From: Jejuia rubra
Lineage (GTDB): Bacteria; Bacteroidota; Bacteroidia; Flavobacteriales; Flavobacteriaceae
Assembly: GCF_042684665.1 (NCBI RefSeq)
Contig: NZ_JBHULY010000005.1
Coordinates: 248,001-312,000 of the forward strand
DNA length: 64,000 bases
Direction: 5' to 3'
The position numbers and the translations under genes are program-made. The notes beneath the pieces were generated by a model that saw only the letters and a program-made list of their open reading frames with translations, ran no database searches and was not told where the DNA came from. This document shows, piece after piece, positions 8,508 through 16,501 of the stretch (positions are counted from its first letter, which is position 1; each line of letters begins with the position of its first letter).

Positions 8508-11500
8508 ATGACAGAAAGAATAGCGCTAATAAGAATACTTGCTTTTATAGGGTTTCTTATTTCAGGTAGAGCTACTGCTCAACTACATTCTCCTCCAAAT
8601 TGTGGAGAAAATTTTGTATTGGATTGGTCTCAGGCACCTTCAAGTTCAAATGAATATAATTGGTTGCCAAACGGAAGCCTGACCAATACCTATACGAATG
8701 TTGACAATTCAGGAATAGATATTACGATAACATTTACTGGGGACACAGGTTCTCTTGGTGTTTGGGGGTCTCAAACGCCAAAAGTAGGAAACAGTTCAAG
8801 TGCATTATACGAAGGATTAGACTTATACACAACAGGATTTTCGGCGACGGGAATAACATGTACCATAACATTTAGCTCTCCCATTTATGCCCTCTCTTTT
8901 GATATGCACCATGTAAACGCTTCTGGTGCGAATGGAGATAAGTATACAATTACAGGTATTGATACAGATTCAAATATAATTACTCCAGTTTTTACAAATT
9001 CTAGCACTCCTTCATATACTACAGATAATAGTACAGGAATTGTAAACGCGGTTTCTTCTTCAACTTCAGGAAACAATGCCGTTGTTGGGGTTAATTTTTC
9101 GGATTCAAGCTATATAACCAGTGTATCATTTTTGTGGCAAGATTGCGATACTTGTTCCCCTAATAATATACATGGTTCAGGATTGGGAAATTTTAGCTTT
9201 TGTATACCACAAACTTTAGATTTTGATGGCGTAAATGATTATATAAATAGGTCCGCTTTTTTAGGCGGGAAAACAGAAACAACTATGATGTCTTGGGTAA
9301 GACTTGATAATGGTTTTGGTGGAGGTGAAATTATGGGGCAACGTAATTTTAGGCTTTATGTAGATTCAAATAGAAGATTAAAAGCATTTGTCAAGACCAG
9401 CTCGGGTACGGAGGTTTATTCTCCAGATATAGCTTCAGCATTGTTGACAACAGATCTTTGGTATCATGTAGCTCTGAAATTTGACGGAAACTCTGGGATA
9501 ATTGAACTTTTATTGAACGGTCAAAGTATTTGGAGCGACAATAGTAGCCTGTCCATAGGTGCAACAATTAACAGTGCCCCATCTTGGGATAGCAATCATG
9601 ATTTCGAAATAGGAAGAAACACGGAATTGGATAATAATTATTTTGAAGGTGCAATATATGAATGTAGAGTTTATGGCAAATCGCTAACCTTAAGCCAGTT
9701 ACAGCAACAGATTCACCAAGAAATAGAAAATAATTCAGGCAATGTTAGGGGTACAGTAATACCAAAAGATATTGAAGGGTTATTATGGAGTGATCTAGAG
9801 CTATATTACAAAATGGGAATTATTGATACTGGTTATACTCCAGATGATTCTGATACAGGTATAGATGGTAAGTTAAATAATATGAGAACTTACCAAGAAC
9901 GTACGGCTCCAATACCATACGTTACTACAAATTCCTGTAGTGGAGATTGGTCCGATGTCAATAATTGGGAATACGGAACTATATGGGATATACCTAATTC
10001 ACATTCAGAAGCGGCAATTATTAAAATAAACGGAAACATGGAAACTAGTATTAGTCATGAAACAGTTGGCCTGATACTGGATTCCGGAGCAACATTAACG
10101 GTCCAGGGCGATAATGAAATAAAGAACAGCTACTACCTTGAGCTCAACGGCACGCTTGACCTGATGGGCGATTCCCAGCTGGTTCAGACGGATCAAAGTG
10201 ATCTTGTTACCTCTGCGGACGGGAAGGTACTCCGGAGACAGGAGGGCGTACCGAGCGCCTACTGGTACAACTACTGGGCCTCCCCCGTGGGATCTCAGGG
10301 AGCGACAAGCTTGGCCGACAACAATACGGCAAGCAACAACACGAACAACACGGCGTTCAGCCTGGATATGCTGAGGGACGACTCGGGCTTCAACTGCTCT
10401 TTCACCTCGGACTATACGGCCAGCGGCAACATCAGTACCTATTGGCTGTATACGTTCATCAACGGGCTGACCTACTGGGACTGGGCGCAGATCGCGCCGT
10501 CGACCAACCTTGGCCCCGGCGTGGGCTACACCCAGAAGGGCACGGGCGTACCGGGAACGGAACAACAGTATATTTTCGAGGGCAAGCCGAACAACGGTAC
10601 TATATTGATAAGCGTAACGGACAGGGGCGGTCCCGGCTCCGTGGCCAATTCAACCAAGACGGAATACCTTTTGGGCAACCCCTACCCCTCGGCACTGGAC
10701 GTCCACCGGTTCATAGACGACAACGCGGGGGTGATAGACGGGACGTTGCAATTGTGGCAACAGTGGAGCGGTAGCTCGCACAACCTCAACGAGTACAACG
10801 GTGGCTACGCCCAGGTGAACAAGACCGGCTCGGTGCGCGCCTACCAGTTCGTGGGCTTCTACGGCGCGAACAACGGCTCCCAGGACGGCACCAAGACACC
10901 AACAAGATACCTGCCCGTGGGTCAGGGCTTCATCACGGAGATCGTTGCCGACGGCACGGTCGAGTTCAACAACGGCCAGCGCCTATTTATAAAAGAGGCC
11001 GATGCCGACGGGACGTACGGCAACGGTTCCACGTTCTTCAAGAACGGGGGCAAAAAATCGAAGGTGGCGTCCGCAAAGGGGGAAGGACCGGAAGAAGGCG
11101 GAGGCCCGATGAAAAGGGTCCGCCTGGAGTTCAGCTCTGTAACGGGCCCCGACACGAGGAGGGAGCTCCTGTTGGGCTTCAGTAATGAAACATCGGACGC
11201 CTTCGACTACGGCTACGACGCGGAGAGCGACGACATCAACAACAACGATTTGAGCCTCAGCCTGGAGGGCAAGAACATGAACATCATGGCCTACGGGCCT
11301 ATCACGGCGGACAAGGTGGTGCCGTTGAACTTCAAGTCCTCGGGGAACAACACCTTTGAAATAAAAATATCGGAAACCGAAAATATTGAAGACGATCAGG
11401 AAATCTATCTAAAGGACAGCCTGACCGGGGAATACTTTGACCTGACCAACGGCCAGCCCTACGGTTTTTCCTCCCAGCAGGGGAAGTTCAACCAGCGCTT

Positions 11501-11798
11501 CGAGATCGTGTTCCAGTCCGAGGCGGGCACCTTAAGTTCCGATGAAATAGAAAGCAACGAGGACTATATCTATTACCACAAGGGGAGCAACATGCTCTTT
11601 GCGAAGAGACTCAACGGCGAGGTAACGAAATTCACGCTGTACAGCATAACGGGGCAGTCCGTTATGGAGCTGGACAACGTATCGGGGGATGTCCTTGACA
11701 GGGGGCTGAAGCTGGCGGACGCATCCACGGGCGCCTACGTGGCCTGCTTCAGGACGGATACCAATCAGGTTATCACGAAAAAGATCATCATAAATTGA
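8508..11798 (+). CDS. Large secreted LamG-domain protein with T9SS sorting tail (paralogue 2)
   Basis: 1096-residue exported protein. Start ATG 8508 was chosen because it gives a clean signal peptide (MTERIALIRI... to about residue 25) and because the in-frame TTG at 8391 lies in a leader repeat that is non-coding in the third paralogue. N-terminal beta-rich domain with paired Cys about 26-235; LamG-like domain about 236-405 (LDFDGVNDYINR); constant region from GLILD (base 10068); type A T9SS tail ending KKIIIN. From about 10068 the DNA turns GC-rich (35 of 60 bases at 10441-10500 are G or C), while the first half is AT-rich. The tail is nearly identical to that of the next gene. Likely cell-surface or secreted; ligand unknown. 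Confidence 0.85.
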   Translation: MTERIALIRILAFIGFLISGRATAQLHSPPNCGENFVLDWSQAPSSSNEYNWLPNGSLTNTYTNVDNSGIDITITFTGDTGSLGVWGSQTPKVGNSSSALYEGLDLYTTGFSATGITCTITFSSPIYALSFDMHHVNASGANGDKYTITGIDTDSNIITPVFTNSSTPSYTTDNSTGIVNAVSSSTSGNNAVVGVNFSDSSYITSVSFLWQDCDTCSPNNIHGSGLGNFSFCIPQTLDFDGVNDYINRSAFLGGKTETTMMSWVRLDNGFGGGEIMGQRNFRLYVDSNRRLKAFVKTSSGTEVYSPDIASALLTTDLWYHVALKFDGNSGIIELLLNGQSIWSDNSSLSIGATINSAPSWDSNHDFEIGRNTELDNNYFEGAIYECRVYGKSLTLSQLQQQIHQEIENNSGNVRGTVIPKDIEGLLWSDLELYYKMGIIDTGYTPDDSDTGIDGKLNNMRTYQERTAPIPYVTTNSCSGDWSDVNNWEYGTIWDIPNSHSEAAIIKINGNMETSISHETVGLILDSGATLTVQGDNEIKNSYYLELNGTLDLMGDSQLVQTDQSDLVTSADGKVLRRQEGVPSAYWYNYWASPVGSQGATSLADNNTASNNTNNTAFSLDMLRDDSGFNCSFTSDYTASGNISTYWLYTFINGLTYWDWAQIAPSTNLGPGVGYTQKGTGVPGTEQQYIFEGKPNNGTILISVTDRGGPGSVANSTKTEYLLGNPYPSALDVHRFIDDNAGVIDGTLQLWQQWSGSSHNLNEYNGGYAQVNKTGSVRAYQFVGFYGANNGSQDGTKTPTRYLPVGQGFITEIVADGTVEFNNGQRLFIKEADADGTYGNGSTFFKNGGKKSKVASAKGEGPEEGGGPMKRVRLEFSSVTGPDTRRELLLGFSNETSDAFDYGYDAESDDINNNDLSLSLEGKNMNIMAYGPITADKVVPLNFKSSGNNTFEIKISETENIEDDQEIYLKDSLTGEYFDLTNGQPYGFSSQQGKFNQRFEIVFQSEAGTLSSDEIESNEDYIYYHKGSNMLFAKRLNGEVTKFTLYSITGQSVMELDNVSGDVLDRGLKLADASTGAYVACFRTDTNQVITKKIIIN

Positions 11799-11860
11799 CC
11801 CAACCTAAAGATCAACCAAAGCAAAAAAGTCAAACAAACAGTTTGGCTTTTTTTTGTTTT
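10068..11860 (+). repeat. Long direct repeat, copy 1 (constant tail plus terminator)
   Basis: Aligns with 14651-16443 over 1793 bases with no net indel. It covers about 577 codons of constant region and T9SS tail plus the downstream terminator. By eye only about 20 residues differ between the two proteins here (for example VQTDQSD/VQTAHSD, SPVGSQG/SPVGYQG). Similarity stops abruptly at both ends, just past the T-run of the terminator and at GGCCTGATACTGG. Confidence 0.92.
11816..11860 (+). terminator. Rho-independent terminator after paralogue 2
   Basis: GTCAAAC and GTTTGGC pair around a short AAACA loop; the flanking A-run and T-run (AAAAAA / TTTTTTTT) extend the stem. The same structure follows the third paralogue. 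Confidence 0.85.
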
Positions 11861-11908
11861 ATGGGTAAAGGTTTTAAGTTTCAATCGAAATACCAAAATC
11901 TGACCGAT

Positions 11909-12042
11909 TATGCATTTTACCGAATATTTTGTTGCTTTTATCGATAATTTGAAGTAATATTGTATGGAATTTTAGTGTAGTACTAAAGAAGTGTGTTATC
12001 GTAATTGAAGTTTTCTTCCCTCAAGTTTAATTTCAGTAGAGT
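11909..12042 (+). repeat. 134-bp leader repeat, copy B
   Basis: Partner of 8295-8428, same length, upstream of the third paralogue. The whole 11799-12166 spacer holds the terminator of the previous gene, this leader, and about 120 AT-rich bases with no other recognised signal before ATG 12167. Confidence 0.8.
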
Positions 12043-12166
12043 ATATTTTATGGTATAAAGATTGATATATTTCGTCTATATAATCGTTGTGGAAAGCATA
12101 TTTTGATGAAAAGATATGTAATTCGTTGACAACAAGTTAATTTTAAGATGCCCAAATCTACTTAAT

Positions 12167-15100
12167 ATGAAAGCAAAGTTACTTTTTAGTCTACTTTTTG
12201 TTTTTTTCCTGTGCAGTTTTTCCTTTGCTCAAAATTCCGATGTGAGAATAACTGTGAAATGGCCTGGGAATGCTTTTGAAAACAAAATTGAGGTTTATAA
12301 CACAACCAATGATTTAATCACTACCATCTGTGATGACAATCAATGCTACATTGCTACGCAGCAGGGCGTAACGGACGCTTACGGTTCCAGATACGATTTA
12401 GGTTGCGTCGCTAATGGGAGCAACTACTATATTAAACTATACGATATTGCCAATGACGGCTGGGATGCTTCTAGTTATGTTTCTGTGGTTGTCGCAGGTG
12501 TTGAAGTTATAAACAACGATGGGAGCGGGGCAAGTACTACTGGACAAAATATATATTTCAATGTTTCCGGTGGCGATGCTACCTGCAACGGACTTTTGGA
12601 TACGGACAATGATGGGATGGTGGATTATCTGGACTACGATGACGATGGAGACGGGATAACCGATGGTGTCGAGAATTTGGGAGAAGAAAGGTTTGAATGT
12701 ACCCTTCCGGAGCTGGCATTCGAGAATGCTGCATATGATGCGGGGGCGAGTACGGGAGCCGACGGATCAGTTGGAGCCGTCTATAGGTTCAGCAATTCAA
12801 TTCAAGGTTACGACGTTTTGATGGAAGTTACCGAATTGACTAACACTACAATTGCTAATATAGACAACGACACTGTAGATAATCCGACGTATTTACAAAC
12901 GGAACTTACGTTTGCAGGTACAGGTACACCGGGTGCTACATTTAAGTTTACTATTGTAAATGCGGGTACAACAGTACCGTCAACGGAAATATTCAGAATC
13001 AATGGAATTACTTGGGATTGTGATGGAAGTGGCAGTTTGAAGGAATCTGTAGTTTACAATGATGTTGCAGCATATGGTACGGAAAACCCGACTTCGCTAG
13101 AAACTTTGGACTTAGGAGGTGGCGATATACAAATCAGTGCATCTGGATTGCAGGAAGGCCCTGGCTTTTCTACCTTAAAGGTATTGCGTGCATATTACCA
13201 GTTCATCGGCAATTCCTTTACCATGCGCATGCAGGCCATAAGCACAACAACTTCTTCAAGAAAAAGACAATTCGGCATGTCCTTCACTCAGTGCGAGTTT
13301 TTGGATTTCAATGCCAATTCACTGATTATATTGACTGGCGAGGACTTCGACGGGGACGGGAAGTTCAACTACCTGGACCTGGACAGCGACAACGACGGTA
13401 TCCCGGACAACGTAGAGGGCCAGACCACGGCTGGCTACGTGGCCCCCACGGGCACGGTCTCGTTCAAGACCGGCATCGACATTGCCTACGGTAGCGGAAT
13501 CAGCGTTGTGAACACGGACACGGATATCTATCCTGACATATTGGACCTTGACAGCGACAACGATACGCTTTTGGACATCGAGGAGAACGGCATGGCGGAT
13601 GCGATCGCCTTGTTCTCGGACTCGGACAACGACGGGCTGGACCTTTTGTTCGAGGGCTCGAACACGAGCGACCCCAACGATGCGAACGACGACATCGACG
13701 ACCCTACGGACCTTTCGGTACTACCCGATAGTGACGGCGATCTGGGTATCGGTGGCGACCTTGACTACCGGGACCTTTTCAGTCCCAACCCTCCCGCCTC
13801 GGCCACGATAGACTTTGACGGGGTCGACGACTACCTGGACAGCAGTTTGGACCTGAGCGGCTACGGGCAGATGACGGCCATGGCCTGGGTAAGGGTGGAC
13901 CCCTCCTTTTCGAGCACCGGGAAGATCATGGAACAGGGCGATTTCCACATGCAGGTGAACAGTTCGAAGGTGCCGACCTTTCGTTTGAACGGGCATACCC
14001 TTTCCCTTTCGGGCTCGGATGCGCTGACGGACAACGTATGGGCGCACATCGCCTTGGTATTTGATAATGCGGCAGCTTCAAGCAAGCTTAAAATATACGT
14101 TAACGGGCACTTCAGGGCCGGTAGCGACGACGGGGCGCTGAGCTCCAGTATCGCTGCCTCGACGGATGCCTTCACCATAGGAAAAAGTTCGGCCTCTGAT
14201 TCCGGGTATTTTTACGGCGACATTGATGAGGTCCGCGTCTTTGATACCGCGCTCACGACGTCCCAGGTGCGGAGGATGGTCTACCAGGAGATACAGGACG
14301 TATCGGGACTGGTCACGGGGACAGTCGTGCCGAAGGCCATAAAGGACGAGGATACGGGTGCCAACATATCGTGGTCCAGCCTTAGGGCCTATTACCCGAT
14401 GAGCGATATTGTCAACTCGACGACCGACGACCGTTCCTCGAACAGCCATACGGTCCAGCTATACAACATCCTGACCCTTCAGGACCAGACGGCGCCTATG
14501 CCTTACAGGACATCGGGTTCCGGTAGCTGGGGCACGGCCTCGAACTGGGCGTCGGGCAGTGCCTGGGACATGGGCGAGCTGGGCGGTTCGGGATATTCCA
14601 TCGTCCAGGTGGGCCACGATATGGACGTTTCCACATCGGTAAGCACGTTGGGCCTGATACTGGATTCCGGCGCAAGATTAACGGTCCAGGGCGATAATGA
14701 AATAAAGAACAGCTATTATTTAGAATTAAACGGCACGCTTGACCTGATGGGCGATTCCCAGCTGGTTCAGACGGCGCACAGCGACCTTGTGACCTCTGCG
14801 GACGGGAAGGTACTCCGGAGGCAGGAGGGCGTACCGAGTGCCTACTGGTACAACTACTGGGCCTCCCCCGTTGGATATCAGGGAGCGACAAGCCTGGCCG
14901 ACAACAATACGGCAAGCAACAACACGAACAACACGGCGTTCAGCCTGGATATGCTGAAGGACGACTCGGGCTTCAACTGCTCTTTCACCTCGGACTATAC
15001 GGCCAGCGGCAACATCAGTACCTATTGGCTCTATACGTTCATCAACGGGCTGACCTACTGGGACTGGGCGCAGATCGCCCCGTCGACCAACCTTGGCCCC

Positions 15101-16381
15101 GGCGTGGGCTACACCCAGAAGGGCACGGGCGTACCGGGAACGGAACAACAGTATATTTTCGAGGGCAAGCCGAACAACGGTACTATATTGATAAGCGTAA
15201 CGGACAGGGGCGGTCCCGGCTCCGTGGCCAATTCAACCAAGACGGAATACCTTTTGGGCAACCCCTACCCCTCGGCACTTGACGTCCACCGGTTCATAGA
15301 CGACAACGCGGGGGTTATAGACGGGACGCTTCAGTTGTGGCAACAGTGGAGCGGTAGCTCGCACAACCTTAACGAGTACAACGGTGGCTACGCCCAAGTA
15401 AATAAAACCGGATCGGTGCGCGCCTACCAGTTCGTGGGCTTCTACGGCGCGAACAACGGCTCCCAGGACGGCACCAAGACACCAACAAGATACCTGCCCG
15501 TGGGTCAGGGCTTCATCACGGAGATCGTTGCCGACGGCACGGTCGAGTTCAACAACGGCCAGCGCCTATTCATAAAAGAGGCCGATGCCGACGGCACGTA
15601 CGGCAACGGTTCCACGTTCTTCAAGAACGGGGGCAAAAAATCGAAGGGCGCGTCCGCAAAGTCGGAAGGACCTGAAGAAGGCGGAGGCCCGATGAAAAGG
15701 GTCCGCCTGGAGTTCAGCTCGGTAACGGGCCCCGACACTAGGAGGGAGCTCCTGTTGGGCTTCAGTAATGAAACATCGGACGCCTTCGACTACGGCTACG
15801 ACGCGGAGAGCGACGACATCAACAACAACGATTTGAGCCTCAGCCTGGAGGGCAAGAACATGAACATCATGGCCTACGGGCCTATCACGGCGGACAAGGT
15901 GGTGCCGTTGAACTTCAAGTCCTCGGGGAACAACACCTTTGCAATAAAAATAACGGAAACCGAAAATATCGATGAGGATCAGGAAATCTATCTAAAGGAC
16001 AACCTGACCGGGGAATACTTCGACCTTACCAACGGCCAGCCCTACGGTTTTTCCTCCCAGCAGGGGAAGTTCAACCAGCGCTTCGAGATCGTGTTCCAGT
16101 CGGAGGCCAGTACCCTGGGCACCGAGGAAGCCGAGGCGTCCGAGGACTATATCTATTACCACAAGGGGAGCAACATGCTCTTTGCGAAGAGACTCAACGG
16201 CGAGGTAACGAAATTCACGCTGTACAGCATAACGGGGCAGTCCGTAATGGAGCTGGACAACGTATCGGGGGACACCCTTGACAGGGGTCTGAAGCTGGCG
16301 GACGCATCCACGGGCGCCTACGTGGCCTGCTTCAGGACGGATGCGAACCAGGTGATCACGAAAAAGATCATCATAAATTGA
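12167..16381 (+). CDS. Giant secreted TSP3/LamG-domain protein with T9SS sorting tail (paralogue 3)
   Basis: 1404-residue exported protein. Signal peptide about 1-21 (ends SFAQ); beta domain about 22-135; aspartate-rich thrombospondin type-3-like repeats at about 144-165 (DTDNDGMVDYLDYDDDGDG) and again about 393-540; a separate beta domain between them; LamG-like domain about 545-715 (IDFDGVDDYLDSS); constant region from GLILD (base 14651); T9SS type A tail ending KKIIIN. The aspartate repeats probably bind calcium. DNA from about 13340 on is GC-rich, so in this gene the LamG domain too lies in the high-GC block, unlike paralogue 2. ATG 12167 gives the signal peptide directly. Role inferred as surface adhesin or lectin. 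Confidence 0.85.
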   Translation: MKAKLLFSLLFVFFLCSFSFAQNSDVRITVKWPGNAFENKIEVYNTTNDLITTICDDNQCYIATQQGVTDAYGSRYDLGCVANGSNYYIKLYDIANDGWDASSYVSVVVAGVEVINNDGSGASTTGQNIYFNVSGGDATCNGLLDTDNDGMVDYLDYDDDGDGITDGVENLGEERFECTLPELAFENAAYDAGASTGADGSVGAVYRFSNSIQGYDVLMEVTELTNTTIANIDNDTVDNPTYLQTELTFAGTGTPGATFKFTIVNAGTTVPSTEIFRINGITWDCDGSGSLKESVVYNDVAAYGTENPTSLETLDLGGGDIQISASGLQEGPGFSTLKVLRAYYQFIGNSFTMRMQAISTTTSSRKRQFGMSFTQCEFLDFNANSLIILTGEDFDGDGKFNYLDLDSDNDGIPDNVEGQTTAGYVAPTGTVSFKTGIDIAYGSGISVVNTDTDIYPDILDLDSDNDTLLDIEENGMADAIALFSDSDNDGLDLLFEGSNTSDPNDANDDIDDPTDLSVLPDSDGDLGIGGDLDYRDLFSPNPPASATIDFDGVDDYLDSSLDLSGYGQMTAMAWVRVDPSFSSTGKIMEQGDFHMQVNSSKVPTFRLNGHTLSLSGSDALTDNVWAHIALVFDNAAASSKLKIYVNGHFRAGSDDGALSSSIAASTDAFTIGKSSASDSGYFYGDIDEVRVFDTALTTSQVRRMVYQEIQDVSGLVTGTVVPKAIKDEDTGANISWSSLRAYYPMSDIVNSTTDDRSSNSHTVQLYNILTLQDQTAPMPYRTSGSGSWGTASNWASGSAWDMGELGGSGYSIVQVGHDMDVSTSVSTLGLILDSGARLTVQGDNEIKNSYYLELNGTLDLMGDSQLVQTAHSDLVTSADGKVLRRQEGVPSAYWYNYWASPVGYQGATSLADNNTASNNTNNTAFSLDMLKDDSGFNCSFTSDYTASGNISTYWLYTFINGLTYWDWAQIAPSTNLGPGVGYTQKGTGVPGTEQQYIFEGKPNNGTILISVTDRGGPGSVANSTKTEYLLGNPYPSALDVHRFIDDNAGVIDGTLQLWQQWSGSSHNLNEYNGGYAQVNKTGSVRAYQFVGFYGANNGSQDGTKTPTRYLPVGQGFITEIVADGTVEFNNGQRLFIKEADADGTYGNGSTFFKNGGKKSKGASAKSEGPEEGGGPMKRVRLEFSSVTGPDTRRELLLGFSNETSDAFDYGYDAESDDINNNDLSLSLEGKNMNIMAYGPITADKVVPLNFKSSGNNTFAIKITETENIDEDQEIYLKDNLTGEYFDLTNGQPYGFSSQQGKFNQRFEIVFQSEASTLGTEEAEASEDYIYYHKGSNMLFAKRLNGEVTKFTLYSITGQSVMELDNVSGDTLDRGLKLADASTGAYVACFRTDANQVITKKIIIN

Positions 16382-16443
16382 CCAAACCTAAATATCAACC
16401 AAAGCAAAAAAGTCAAACAAACAGTTTGGCTTTTTTTTGTTTT
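14651..16443 (+). repeat. Long direct repeat, copy 2 (constant tail plus terminator)
   Basis: Same length as 10068-11860 and nearly identical. It carries short AT-type synonymous patches that copy 1 lacks, such as GCCCAAGTAAATAAA at 15392-15406, which equals paralogue 1 at 7254-7268. Confidence 0.92.
16399..16443 (+). terminator. Rho-independent terminator after paralogue 3
   Basis: Same hairpin and T-run as at 11816-11860 (GTCAAAC/GTTTGGC stem with AAACA loop, then eight T). Confidence 0.85.
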
Positions 16444-16501
16444 GGAATAAAGATTTAAGGATAATTGATTAAATTCGCGAACTTATAAGATTTGAGTATA
16501 A

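Noticed and set aside
10095..10565. Long antisense open frames in the GC-rich tails (also 13721-14047, 14496-14915, 14726-15148)
   Set aside because: They are shadows caused by GC-rich codons on the coding strand; no family match or start context, and they vanish in the AT-rich homologous tail of paralogue 1.
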